Positions 36,219 to 45,041 of a stretch of 64,000 nt of DNA are shown piece by piece. A program made the position numbers and the translations under genes. The notes under the pieces are model-generated. The model did not search any database and was not told the origin of the DNA. It worked only from the letters and a program-made list of their open reading frames with translations. The DNA comes from Ruoffia sp044336205 (GTDB taxonomy: Bacteria; Bacillota; Bacilli; Lactobacillales; Aerococcaceae). The DNA is taken from positions 1,426,001 to 1,490,000 of the forward strand of contig CP172318.1 in assembly GCA_044336205.1 (NCBI GenBank), in the 5' to 3' direction. Each line of letters starts with the position of its first letter. Position 1 is the stretch's first letter.

Positions 36219-37320
36219 TTACTATGTAATACTCCTCATTAGTTAATTCAAAGCTATCTTTAATTCCATCTGATAGATGTACGCCACCGTCTTTATCTAT
36301 ATAAGCCACTTCAAAACCTTCTTTAGAATTGATAAATTCAATACCTTGATCAATCCCCATTAAGAACAATGCAGTTGAATAAGAGTCTCCATCAAAAGAA
36401 GTAGGTGCAAAGACTGTTACGCCAGATATCTCATTGTCCAATGGATATCCAGTACGTGGGTCCATTATATGATGGTATTTATGTCCATCAACTTCTAAAT
36501 ACCTCTCGTAGATACCACTGGTTACTATGGCTGCATTCTTAACGCGTTGTGTCCCAACAATCTCTCCACGCACTTCATCTGGATCTTGGACTCCTACATT
36601 CCACCCTTGATCACTTTTTGGCGAAGTTCCCATTACAATAACATTGCCCCCAAGGTTTACGATAGCTGTTGTTATATTATTTTCCTCAAGAATATCAACG
36701 ACTCCACTTCCAATGTAACCTTTAGAGATTCCACCTAATTCAAGAGCCATCCCTTCTTCTTCTAACATGACTGTCATATTCTCTTTATCAAGAATAATTT
36801 TTTCATAGTCAATAAGACTGATAGCTTCTTCTATTTCCTCTTTTGTAGGAACTCTAGCGTCCTCGCTACCAATTTGCCACAAGTTAGTTAAAGATCCAAT
36901 TGATATGTCAAACAATCCATCGCTTTCTTGAGCTATTTCGATAGCACGCTCAATAATATCAAAAGTCTCTACTTTTATTTTAACTGGCTTAATACCAGCA
37001 TTTTCATTTATTTGATATATATCTGAACCTTTCAGATCAGTAGATAATTGTGCTTCCATTTCTACCATGTAATCCACTGCTTCTTGGATAATTTCCTCTG
37101 TTCCTTCGTGATATACTTGCATCTGTACAACCGTATGTAGTAGGGTCTCCGTTCGCGTTACTGGGTCCTCAATAATAGGTAATCCATTTTCATTAACTGG
37201 TTTTTCCGAAGTAGGACTTGCTCCTGTAGCAACATCTACTGGTTCTTCTGTCTGATTTGAACAAGCTACTAATAATAGAGAGCAACTTAATAATAATATT
37301 TTTGTGAATGTTTTTTTCAA
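36211..37320 (-). CDS. fmnB: ApbE-family FAD:protein FMN transferase lipoprotein (FmnB-like)
   Basis: Extracellular flavin transferase that attaches FMN to Thr of FMN-binding domains, here presumably PplA. It is a lipoprotein: MKKTFTKILLLSCSLLLVAC, lipobox Cys20. The ApbE core shows TVVQMQVY near 65, LELGGISKGYIG, NLGGNVIVMG and the motif HHIMDPRTGYPLDNE near residue 285, with the metal-binding DGDSYSTALFLMG. I start at TTG 37320 because AGGAG lies 8 bases upstream and a clean signal peptide results; an ATG at 37338 overlaps that site. Coupled to dmkA. Confidence 0.9.
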   Translation of the reverse strand: MKKTFTKILLLSCSLLLVACSNQTEEPVDVATGASPTSEKPVNENGLPIIEDPVTRTETLLHTVVQMQVYHEGTEEIIQEAVDYMVEMEAQLSTDLKGSDIYQINENAGIKPVKIKVETFDIIERAIEIAQESDGLFDISIGSLTNLWQIGSEDARVPTKEEIEEAISLIDYEKIILDKENMTVMLEEEGMALELGGISKGYIGSGVVDILEENNITTAIVNLGGNVIVMGTSPKSDQGWNVGVQDPDEVRGEIVGTQRVKNAAIVTSGIYERYLEVDGHKYHHIMDPRTGYPLDNEISGVTVFAPTSFDGDSYSTALFLMGIDQGIEFINSKEGFEVAYIDKDGGVHLSDGIKDSFELTNEEYYIVNE

Positions 37321-37384
37321 AGCTGTAACTCCTAGCATATGTTGATTATTCTATTATACTATTCAAATGAATCTAGTAAAAGTG

Positions 37385-37421
37385 AAAAAGTGAGCTAACT
37401 TTAAAATTAGCTCACTTTTTT
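37385..37421 (-). terminator. Terminator of pplA
   Basis: Stem with arms AAAAAGTGAGCTAA (from 37385) and its complement (ending near 37420), T-run on the minus strand. It separates pplA from the fmnB-dmkA unit. Confidence 0.85.
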
Positions 37422-37443
37422 AATAGATTATTAAATTATATGA

Positions 37444-38655
37444 TTATTCTTCTGATGAATCCTCAGATGACTCTTCTGAAGATTCTCCTGAACTTTCTTC
37501 TTCAGCTGATTCTTCACTTGATTCTTCCGATTCCTCAGATTCTGCTGATTCTCCGTTTGATTCTTCAGACTCATCTGAAGATGTTTCAGATTCTTCTGAG
37601 CTTTCTTCAGTTGCATCTTCTACTTTCAAGCTTGCGATTTTAGCTTGATTTGTTGCGTCTGTTACCAATGCAGTGAAAGTCGCGAATAATTCTTCTTGAC
37701 CTTCTTCAGCTTCAAGACCTGCTAACGAACCAGCTTCTAAGTATGCTGCAACGATGGCATCAGCCCCTTCTTGGTCATCTGCTTCAAACGTAGCGTCTGC
37801 TACTTCACCGTTTTCAACTGTTACGGTAACAGTCTCATTATTGTCGCTTTCGGCCGTATATTCACCATCAGCTAATTCTAATTCATCAACGTTAACTTCT
37901 TCAGTGTTACCTTGGGCAGCTAACTCTAATAACACTTCAGATGTAAATATAAATGAAGCAGAAGTAGAACTTGCTCCAGTTACAACATCAACATCAGCAG
38001 ATTGTTTTTCAACTAATGCATCGTTTAACTGTTGTGTTGCGTCTGCAGATGAAACTCCAGTCACTTCTTCCATTTGAGTGTTATATTCTTCATCTTCTGA
38101 TTTTAAATCACCATCAGCATTTACATAATCAAAGTTTGAGTCTGTAATTTCACCATCTTTAACTGTTAATGTGTGTGTAATTGCCCATCCGCGTTCATCA
38201 GGGTTTCCAACTACCGCATACTCACCGTCTACTAACTCTTGTGACTCATCAGAGTCACCAACTACCGCAGCACCAGACTCTTCTGAAGTTTCTGATGAAT
38301 CTTCATCTGATTCTTCTGAAGACTCTTCTGTTGATTCCTCATCTGACTCAGATTCTTCTGCTGATTCTGATTCTTCCGAAACTTCTTCTGTTGATTCTTC
38401 ATCTGACTCAGATTCTTCTGCTGATTCTGACTCCTCAGATGCTTCTTCAGACTCTTCTGAAACATCTTCTACTACTTCTGATTCAGCTTCTGAAGCTTCT
38501 TCTTCTACTTCGGACTCAGCTTCTGAAACCTCTTCTTCTACTACACTAGCTACTTCTGATTCAGTCGATTCTGTTGTTTCTTCACTAGAACCACAAGCTG
38601 CCAATAAGAACATGGAACTTAACAATAGTGTACCTTTTAGTAAACTCTTTTTCAT
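37444..38655 (-). CDS. pplA: Flavinylated lipoprotein, PplA-like, with Ser/Glu-rich arms
   Basis: Surface lipoprotein expected to carry covalent FMN and pass electrons outward. From the ATG at 38655 (AAGGAG upstream) it is 403 residues: signal peptide with lipobox FLLAAC (Cys21); a Ser/Glu-rich region (23-138) with an exact-length 20-residue repeat; FMN-binding domain 1 (about 140-250) with DVVTGAS (223-229), Thr226 being the predicted FMN site; domain 2 (about 261-345), similar in outline but without a D-x-x-TGAS/T motif; and a second Ser/Glu-rich tail (347-403). Listeria PplA has two flavinylated domains, so only one here looks active. Codon use is repetitive in the Ser/Glu parts. Confidence 0.86.
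   Translation of the reverse strand: MKKSLLKGTLLLSSMFLLAACGSSEETTESTESEVASVVEEEVSEAESEVEEEASEAESEVVEDVSEESEEASEESESAEESESDEESTEEVSEESESAEESESDEESTEESSEESDEDSSETSEESGAAVVGDSDESQELVDGEYAVVGNPDERGWAITHTLTVKDGEITDSNFDYVNADGDLKSEDEEYNTQMEEVTGVSSADATQQLNDALVEKQSADVDVVTGASSTSASFIFTSEVLLELAAQGNTEEVNVDELELADGEYTAESDNNETVTVTVENGEVADATFEADDQEGADAIVAAYLEAGSLAGLEAEEGQEELFATFTALVTDATNQAKIASLKVEDATEESSEESETSSDESEESNGESAESEESEESSEESAEEESSGESSEESSEDSSEE
38325..38430 (-). repeat. 60-bp tandem repeat within pplA
   Basis: The 46 bases at 38325-38370 recur at 38385-38430 with one or two changes, period exactly 60, encoding a 20-residue SEESESAEESESDEESTEE-type unit twice. It is a likely site for length variation. 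Confidence 0.85.
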
Positions 38656-38761
38656 TAACGTCATCTCCTTTTTTTGTAAGTGCATACCTCTTTTGTTTAG
38701 AGGCATTTTGAACTTATTTGTAGTTTATAATATAAATGTTTTTTTGTCTAGCAATGACTAT

Positions 38762-39736
38762 TTAAGATTCTCTATGTGAAATAAAGCTTACTAATTGTTC
38801 GATAGAATATTTAAATTCATTCTGGCTTAGTCTATTTAAATAATTCAATGCTTTATTTATATACCTATTCACTACTAATTGAGTCTCTTCATACCCACCA
38901 GCTTCAATAATTAAAGAATCTAAGTATTCTAATCTTTCTTGCGTCCAATTCTCAGTATTGTTCATGAGTTTTTTTATCTCAGAATTATTATCTCTCGCAA
39001 TAATCAAGGGTGCCGTGTAAATCCCGTTTTGAATGTCCTGTCCTCTCGGTTTACCCGATATTGATTGGCTCTGTTTATAATCGATTAGATCATCTTGTAA
39101 TTGAAAAGCCATTCCCAGATTCAAACCAACTAGTTTAGCAGTCCGAGATTTTCGAAGATGACTGGAAGCTAAGTAATAACCACTAAATGTTGATAAGGCA
39201 AAAAGCATGGCTGTCTTTCCTCTAATTTGTCTTAAATAATCCATCATGGTCATATTTTTATTAAATGTATTAATGAGCTGATTAAGCTCGCCACGCATCA
39301 CACTTTCCATCATCCGCGCATTTTGCGCGCTAATATTCTTTTTATGGTTCAATTCAGCTGCGAGTCGACCACTATAGGATAACAAGTAATCTCCGGCATA
39401 GATAGCTATCTTATTGCCATGTACCGAATCTATCGTTTCGATACCTCTTCGTGTCGGTGCAAGATCAATAACATCATCATGTATTAGCGTTGCAAGATGA
39501 AATAATTCAACACTGGCTGCCAAGTTTATTGCTTCCTTATTTATTAGACCCTTTTCTAGATAATAAAACATTAATACCATTCCTGCCCGTAAGTATTTTC
39601 CAGGCGCATCAATGTATTCGATAATTTTTTCTTCAATTTCAGGTATTTGAATTGAAAGGTCAGCTTTCATCAATTCTTTCGTTTCTATTATTGCTTTATT
39701 AATGGGTGGAAAATTATGCCATATATTATGTACCAC
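38762..39736 (-). CDS. dmkB: Polyprenyl diphosphate synthase (heptaprenyl type), DmkB-like
   Basis: Trans-prenyl chain elongase making the side chain for demethylmenaquinone. Both Asp-rich motifs are present: first LIHDDVIDLAPTRRG (about 83-97) and second LQDDLIDY (about 207-214). The best start is a GTG at 39736: AGGAG lies 8 bases upstream, inside the longer ATG frame that begins at 39757. The result is 324 residues, normal for the family. Chain length cannot be read with certainty. It is monocistronic, with a terminator from ndh2 immediately upstream. Confidence 0.88.
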   Translation of the reverse strand: MVHNIWHNFPPINKAIIETKELMKADLSIQIPEIEEKIIEYIDAPGKYLRAGMVLMFYYLEKGLINKEAINLAASVELFHLATLIHDDVIDLAPTRRGIETIDSVHGNKIAIYAGDYLLSYSGRLAAELNHKKNISAQNARMMESVMRGELNQLINTFNKNMTMMDYLRQIRGKTAMLFALSTFSGYYLASSHLRKSRTAKLVGLNLGMAFQLQDDLIDYKQSQSISGKPRGQDIQNGIYTAPLIIARDNNSEIKKLMNNTENWTQERLEYLDSLIIEAGGYEETQLVVNRYINKALNYLNRLSQNEFKYSIEQLVSFISHRES

Positions 39737-39768
39737 AAGTATTGCTCCTATCTTCAATCATTTAATTA

Positions 39769-39822
39769 TAAAAAAGCTAGGCTTAACGAGGATAGGTGCC
39801 TGCTATCCGTTAATTCCTAGCT
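39769..39822 (-). terminator. Terminator of ndh2
   Basis: Long stem: AGCTAGG, TTAACG and GGATAG pair with CTATCC, GTTAA and CCTAGCT (39775-39822), followed on the minus strand by a T-run. It separates ndh2 from dmkB. Confidence 0.88.
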
Positions 39823-39851
39823 CTCGAATTATAAAATTACTTTAAATTAAA

Positions 39852-41753
39852 TTATGCGTTCGTATCGGAGTAAATATGTTTAGGTTGTCCCCAAATCAAC
39901 TTATCAAAGAATTTACCTAGCCATGGCATTACCCAGTAGTCTAGTCCGAATGAACGTCCTGCACCCATCATTAATGCAATGGCAACAGGTATAAACCACA
40001 TATTAACCCAAACGAACATTCCTGACAAGCAGAACATTGCAACTAAGACTACAGTTAATCCACTTACTAAAAATGTGAATAAACCAGCAATTAAAGCTAA
40101 CCCAATACCTAATTCTACAATTGACATCATCTTTTGCATAAATAATGCAACATCTTGATTAGGCATCATAAACTCCATAATTGACGCAAACCATTTTGGC
40201 ATAGAATCAAATACTAACATTGGTTCTTCACCATACACATAGTTTAAACTAAAGATTTGCTCAGCAACGGCTCCAGCGACTTCGGTTGCGCCTGACGCTG
40301 CACTTGTTGCTTCGGCTGCACCTGATGCTGCACTTGTTACTTCCTCTTGTAACCAAGGGAATGGGAATACGACATTATCACCAAACCAAGATGATCCCCC
40401 AAACATTCCGAAAGTTTTTTTCAGCCCTTCAACTAACCACATTGCACCATAGAATATACGTAATGGTACGGCCCATAACACATTACCGTGAGCTGATAAG
40501 TGCCCACCAAAGATGTTACGTTTGTGTTTAATTGTAAAGAATTCATGACGGACATACAGCCATGCATAATAGAAACTACCAATCCCTAAGAAGTAGATGA
40601 CATTTGCAGCATGTTTAATGAACATAGCGATGAATCCTTGAACGCTATACTTATCGTATAAGTATGCTACACCATAAGTTGATCCAATTGAAACCATGTT
40701 ACCGTCATATTTACCTTTATATGATTCATTTTCAGTACCACTGATTTCTGCAATGATATTTGTAGCAGCAGTATCACCTGTTTGTTCAGCAGCTTGTACA
40801 ATTTGAGGTGTTGGCATGTTATTGTTGTTCGGATCTTCATAGTACACTAAATCTCCAGCAACAAACACATTATCATAATCTTTTGCCTTCATATACTCAT
40901 CCGCAACTAAACGTCCGGCACGAGCTTGTTCTACTCCCCACTCACTTGCGTCAGTGTTCGCTTTAATACCAGCCGTCCAAATAGATGTATAAGTATCGAT
41001 ACGTTTACCTGAAGCAAGTTCAATGTGATCTTCTGCAATTTTTACAATTCCGTCACCTAATGTAATATCAATGCCTTTTTTGTGCATGTATTTCATTGCG
41101 CGTTCTTGTTCTTTTTCAGTCACTGTATTTAAGATTTTTGGTGCTGCCTCAACTAGGTGGAATGAGATTTCATCCTCATTTAGTTTGTGCTCTTTTGCAA
41201 GGATTGGTAACCATTCTACTAATTCACCAATCATCTCAACTCCAGTGAACCCACCACCTGCAACTAAGAATGATAATAAAGCACGGCGTTTAATTGGGTC
41301 ATGCTCACGTGCCGCTTTATAAACCATATCAATGATATGTTCACGAACTTCTTCGGCATCTTCCATAGACCACAATGTGAATCCATTTTCTTTTACACCC
41401 TCAATACCAAAGTCATTAGGCTCAGCACCTACAGCAAGGATTAAATAATCAAATTTATAATTACCTTGTTCACCTTCTACCACATTTGTTTCATGATCAA
41501 TCTCTTTAACATTATCAGTTACAAGTTTAACGTTTGGTAAACGGTGAAAAATACGACGTAAATCATATTTAATTGAGTCAGGTTCTAATCGGCCTCCAGC
41601 AATCTCATGTAATTCGGTCATATAAGTCAGATATGAATGACGATCAATTAAAGTTATATTAACTGTTTTATCTTTTTTATATTTCTTTCCTAATTTTCTA
41701 GCAGCAGCAACACCAGCAAAACCAGCACCAACGATGACTATTTCCTTTACCAA
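39852..41753 (-). CDS. ndh2: Type II NADH dehydrogenase with C-terminal DoxX-like membrane domain (Ndh2 of EET)
   Basis: Flavoprotein expected to oxidise NADH and reduce demethylmenaquinone. The N-terminal part (about 1-370) is a two-Rossmann NDH-2: FAD site IVGAGFAGVAAARKLG (6-21), NAD site LVAGGGFTGVEMIGEL (about 162-177), and FAD site VFVAGDLVYYED (about 294). Then a hydrophobic C-terminal half with about five membrane segments resembles DoxX proteins; ordinary Ndh ends near 400 residues. Listeria's EET Ndh2 has the same enlarged form (about 630). A Thr/Ser/Ala-rich linker holds a tandem repeat. The start is a TTG with GGAAGTGA upstream, which may limit translation. Confidence 0.9.
   Translation of the reverse strand: MVKEIVIVGAGFAGVAAARKLGKKYKKDKTVNITLIDRHSYLTYMTELHEIAGGRLEPDSIKYDLRRIFHRLPNVKLVTDNVKEIDHETNVVEGEQGNYKFDYLILAVGAEPNDFGIEGVKENGFTLWSMEDAEEVREHIIDMVYKAAREHDPIKRRALLSFLVAGGGFTGVEMIGELVEWLPILAKEHKLNEDEISFHLVEAAPKILNTVTEKEQERAMKYMHKKGIDITLGDGIVKIAEDHIELASGKRIDTYTSIWTAGIKANTDASEWGVEQARAGRLVADEYMKAKDYDNVFVAGDLVYYEDPNNNNMPTPQIVQAAEQTGDTAATNIIAEISGTENESYKGKYDGNMVSIGSTYGVAYLYDKYSVQGFIAMFIKHAANVIYFLGIGSFYYAWLYVRHEFFTIKHKRNIFGGHLSAHGNVLWAVPLRIFYGAMWLVEGLKKTFGMFGGSSWFGDNVVFPFPWLQEEVTSAASGAAEATSAASGATEVAGAVAEQIFSLNYVYGEEPMLVFDSMPKWFASIMEFMMPNQDVALFMQKMMSIVELGIGLALIAGLFTFLVSGLTVVLVAMFCLSGMFVWVNMWFIPVAIALMMGAGRSFGLDYWVMPWLGKFFDKLIWGQPKHIYSDTNA
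40281..40340 (-). repeat. 30-bp tandem duplication in the ndh2 linker
   Basis: 40281-40310 and 40311-40340 are near-identical and encode two copies of a SAASGA(A/T)E(A/V) segment between the membrane segments. Confidence 0.85.
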
Positions 41754-42010
41754 AATATTTCACTTCCAATCAAATAATTTCGTATTTAAGTATAACCATG
41801 AAAGCTTGATATTTCAATGGATTTTTCTTTCAAATTAATTACTTCACAAGGTGTTTTTTGAACAACCCTTAACATTGAGCCTTTTTTAGTTCATTTTTTC
41901 ACATATTTATTTTTCTATATAAATCTATTTATAAGAATATTATAAGATAAAATTGATTTAATATAGATTAAATTAGTTGAAATTTTAAGTAATTTCAATT
42001 TATTAATACA
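41754..42010. other. A/T-rich region between ndh2 and prsA
   Basis: No gene seen. It should hold the ndh2 promoter. TTGTGAAGTAATTA on the minus strand (near 41836-41849) resembles half of a Rex site, but the second half is not convincing. Confidence 0.45.
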
Positions 42011-42040
42011 ACAAAAAAGAAGAGACCGAAGTCCCTTCAT
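42011..42040 (-). terminator. Terminator of prsA
   Basis: Short stem AAGAGAC / GTCCCTT (one mismatch) with CGAA loop and a T-run on the minus strand, 20 bases after the prsA stop. Confidence 0.6.
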
Positions 42041-42057
42041 TTATACATATGATTTAA

Positions 42058-43101
42058 TTATTCTGCAGACTCTTCAATAGATTCTTCCGTAGTTTCTTCT
42101 TCTGTTGACTGTTCCTCTGCTAATTCTTCTTTGCTTGTTTCCTCTTCAGTAGTTTCCTCTGAAGATTCTTCAGCCGCTTCTGTATCTGTGTTAGCCAATT
42201 CAATTAAATCTGCAACCGCATCTTTAAGTTCTTCATCATTGATTTCGTAACCTGTATCTTGAATTAACTTACCAATAATTCCATAAGCAAATTGGCTATC
42301 ATTGAATTGAGTTGTTACATATTGCTCTTCAACTTCTTCACGAATTTCTTCTAAAGGTTTTTTCTCACCATTGTTAATGGTTTTAATAACATGGAAACCA
42401 TATTGTGATTCAATAGGTTCAGTTGACATCTCACCATTAGCTAATGATTTAACAGCTTCTTCGAATTCTGGAACCATTTGCCCTGAAGTAAATGGCTCTA
42501 GTAAACCGCCATTTTGCGCTGTTGAGTCCAAAGATACTTCTTGAGCAACAGCATCAAATTCCTCGCCATTATTAATTCGCTCAATGACATCTAAAGCTTC
42601 TTCTTCTGTTTCAACTAAGATATGTTGTGCTTCCATTTTTGGTGTGTATTCATTTTCGTAATACTCAGTAATGGCTTCATCAGACATGTCCATGTGTGCT
42701 TCTACAACTTCTTGGAACATTTTACTTACAAATATTTGGTAAGTATACGTTTCGATATCATTTAGGCCTTGATAAGCTAATAACTGCTGGAATACTTCTT
42801 CCCCACCAGATTCTTCAATTTGAGTTTGAACTTCTTCCTCTGCCGCTGTTCTTAATGCTTCAGGATCTGCAACATTTTGCTCTAAGACAGTTTCTAATAT
42901 AATTGTACGAAGTGTTGTGTTACCAGCTGCACTCTTCATAGCTTGGTATAATTCTTCTTTAGTAATTTGTGTATCACCTACTGTAGCAATCACTTCATCA
43001 TCTGATTCTTGTGCTAATACAGTTACTGTCGAAGTAGCGACTGATAATGCCATTGCTGACGATAGTGCTAACAATGTAACTTTTTTTAAAGTGTTTTTCA
43101 T
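42058..43101 (-). CDS. prsA: Secreted peptidyl-prolyl isomerase, PrsA-like foldase
   Basis: Extracytoplasmic parvulin-type foldase for secreted proteins, including penicillin-binding proteins. After a signal peptide (1-30, cleavage about VLA/QES) comes a helical N-domain, a parvulin domain (about 155-255: EAQHILVETEEEA, AQNGGLLEPFTSGQMVPEFEEAV, QYGFHVIK), and an acidic Glu/Thr-rich tail. PrsA is normally a lipoprotein; no lipobox Cys is present, so this form appears secreted or otherwise held. The start is the ATG at 43101; the GAGGAG site is 13 bases upstream. Synteny prsA-ytxH-hit is usual. Confidence 0.88.
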   Translation of the reverse strand: MKNTLKKVTLLALSSAMALSVATSTVTVLAQESDDEVIATVGDTQITKEELYQAMKSAAGNTTLRTIILETVLEQNVADPEALRTAAEEEVQTQIEESGGEEVFQQLLAYQGLNDIETYTYQIFVSKMFQEVVEAHMDMSDEAITEYYENEYTPKMEAQHILVETEEEALDVIERINNGEEFDAVAQEVSLDSTAQNGGLLEPFTSGQMVPEFEEAVKSLANGEMSTEPIESQYGFHVIKTINNGEKKPLEEIREEVEEQYVTTQFNDSQFAYGIIGKLIQDTGYEINDEELKDAVADLIELANTDTEAAEESSEETTEEETSKEELAEEQSTEEETTEESIEESAE

Positions 43102-43197
43102 AAAATTTAAATAACTCCTCATAAAATTAGTTGTGGCTTATAATATATCATACTATGACTTCGTTAATCCAAAGTTAACTAAATAATCTAAATAAAT

Positions 43198-43560
43198 TCA
43201 AATTTCTTTATCATTCAACGTTAATTCTTTAGTATGTGTCTCAATATTTTTAGCCAAAGTATCTGCTCGGTCCTGAATTCGGTTCATACGAGGTTTGGTC
43301 TCTTCTTCAAAATGTTTTAATGTAGTCTGAATCTCTTCAGAAGCTTGTTGAACACTCCCTAGGCCTTCTTGAGACAATCTCTGAACTGCCATGCGCAAGT
43401 TGTCAACTTTATAGCGAACATCATTGACATCGTCTGTCGTATTTTCAATAAAGTTTTTTAGGTTTTCTCTTGTCTCTTTACCACTTTGAGGAGCATTCAT
43501 TAATCCTGCTAATCCTCCAAATACTGCTCCCCAAAATAGTCCATTTTTGAATCCTGCCAT
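43198..43560 (-). CDS. YtxH domain-containing protein
   Basis: A 120-residue protein with a Gly-rich hydrophobic N-terminus (GLFWGAVFGGLAGLMNAPQSGKETRE), the YtxH signature, and a long amphipathic helical remainder. Family function is unknown; it is often membrane associated. It lies 14 bases downstream of hit and precedes prsA, a common order in Lactobacillales. Confidence 0.85.
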   Translation of the reverse strand: MAGFKNGLFWGAVFGGLAGLMNAPQSGKETRENLKNFIENTTDDVNDVRYKVDNLRMAVQRLSQEGLGSVQQASEEIQTTLKHFEEETKPRMNRIQDRADTLAKNIETHTKELTLNDKEI

Positions 43561-43574
43561 AAGCTCTCTACCTC

Positions 43575-44006
43575 CTATGCATTGTGAATTTTCTGTGCAA
43601 TAGTCTCTGCTCGTCGATTAAATTCATCTTGGTCATATGTTTCTTGGTTGTTTGTGAATTGCATTGCAAAACCTTCCTCACGTTCATAGCGTGGGATTAG
43701 ATGCCAATGACTATGGAATACAGTTTGATAGGCAACTTCACCGTTATTATTAACTATATTCAATCCTTTACTTTCCGGGAAAGCCTCTTTTATTGCCCTA
43801 GCAATAACTGGTATGCGAATGGCTAAATCTTCAGAAACATCACCATCATATTCAAAAACATTTTCAACATGTTTTTTTGGTATTACCAAAGTATGACCTA
43901 GCGTTACTTGAGACAAATCTAGAAAAGCCATCACTTTATCATCTTCATAAACTTTAGCCGATGGAATTTCACCTTCAATAATCTTACAAAAAATACAATC
44001 TGTCAT
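43575..44006 (-). CDS. hit: HIT family nucleotide-binding protein
   Basis: Histidine-triad nucleotidyl hydrolase. The N-terminal CIFCKIIEGEIPSAKVYEDD and the triad motif FHSHWHLIPRY (H-x-H-x-H, about 107-111) identify it. Length 143 is normal. The substrate is not identifiable; AMP-linked compounds are usual. It leads the hit-ytxH group. Confidence 0.93.
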   Translation of the reverse strand: MTDCIFCKIIEGEIPSAKVYEDDKVMAFLDLSQVTLGHTLVIPKKHVENVFEYDGDVSEDLAIRIPVIARAIKEAFPESKGLNIVNNNGEVAYQTVFHSHWHLIPRYEREEGFAMQFTNNQETYDQDEFNRRAETIAQKIHNA

Positions 44007-44235
44007 TTATATTCATCCCTTCATCAAATCTTTTCCTCTTTATGTAATCATACTAAATTTAACTATAATTTCAAAAAATTTTAATATGAGAAGGCCTAAT
44101 TCACATATTCTTCATATTTTCACAGATTAACAGTGAAATATTCAATCTTTTATCCTTGAAAACTTAACACACAATCGTTCACATTATGATATACTTTGGT
44201 AACAAAGGAAGAAGTTAAGAAAGTAGGTGACCTTT

Positions 44236-44979
44236 TTGCGCAATTTTTGTATATTGCCATTGCGTATTTTTGTAGCGATATTAATGACTCTAATATCGTT
44301 CAATATATATAATACCATTAATGTTCATGCTGAGAACACAAGTTCATTCTCCTCTGAAGTGGAGAATGCACAAGAGTTAGAATCCGATTCTACGGAGACA
44401 TCCGAACAGGAAACTATTAAACAACCTTCTTTAGGAGTGAATTTCCAAGATTATATTCCATATGCAAATTTTATAAATTATCAATATCAAGGTGACCAAA
44501 ATTATTTTGATGTCAAAGATATAATTATGGAATACGCACCAGACAGTAATGGTACTTTCCAAGTTACGGCTTTTTCTGGTCAAGAAACTGTAGCCTATGT
44601 ATATCAGATCCGTGAATCTGGTTTATACGAATTAGCCTTTTTTAATGACTACTACGTTGTTGAAGACCTTAGGTACTCTCAAGATGCAACAAATGGATCA
44701 GAATCATTAATACTCCCAGCCAATCTTCATGAAGGTACGCAATTTTCTAGTGGATATAATAAGGAAAAACAATTAACCATTTCTGAGATTATCGATTCCT
44801 ATTCCGTCGGCGGTGAAGTCTTTAATAACGTTGTAAAAATTGATGAGGAAAAAACTGGTGAATCCTTTAGCTATTATTATGCTCAAATATATGGCCTACT
44901 CGTTATTGAACGGACTGATTCTACAGGAGTAACACAAAAGGTTCTTCAATTAGTTAGCACCCAAGGTCAATTGAATTAA
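44236..44979 (+). CDS. Secreted protein of unknown function
   Basis: I do not recognise this protein. From a TTG at 44236 (AGGTGA 5 bases upstream) it begins MRNFCILPLRIFVAILMTLI, an uncleaved anchor or signal peptide ending near AHA-type HAE; a GTG at 44227 is in frame but overlaps the site. A Ser/Glu-rich stretch (about 30-60) precedes a beta-rich domain with many Tyr residues (FQDYIPYANFINYQYQG...). No Cys after the signal. It stands on the plus strand between hit and the eetB-like gene and shares a bidirectional terminator with the latter. A cell-surface role is inferred. Confidence 0.75.
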   Translation: MRNFCILPLRIFVAILMTLISFNIYNTINVHAENTSSFSSEVENAQELESDSTETSEQETIKQPSLGVNFQDYIPYANFINYQYQGDQNYFDVKDIIMEYAPDSNGTFQVTAFSGQETVAYVYQIRESGLYELAFFNDYYVVEDLRYSQDATNGSESLILPANLHEGTQFSSGYNKEKQLTISEIIDSYSVGGEVFNNVVKIDEEKTGESFSYYYAQIYGLLVIERTDSTGVTQKVLQLVSTQGQLN

Positions 44980-44987
44980 CATAAATC

Positions 44988-45034
44988 AAAAAGGAGTTAG
45001 TAGGATAATACTTTTTTCCTCGCTAACTCCTTTT
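44988..45034. terminator. Bidirectional terminator between the secreted protein and the eetB-like gene
   Basis: Perfect 12-bp stem, AAAAGGAGTTAG (44989-45000) and complement (45023-45034), with T/A runs at both ends and a 22-base loop. Confidence 0.85.
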
Positions 45035-45041
45035 ATATTAA

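Noticed and set aside
37444..38655. CRISPR-like array from short repeats
   Set aside because: The repeats are in-frame Ser/Glu codons with no constant spacers; they are coding.
38171..38779. 202-codon plus-strand Ser/Asp-rich frame
   Set aside because: Antisense of the repetitive Ser/Glu region of pplA; low-complexity repeats open frames on both strands.
41825..41860. Rex-like site upstream of ndh2
   Set aside because: Only a half site (TTGTGAA) is present; the second half does not match.
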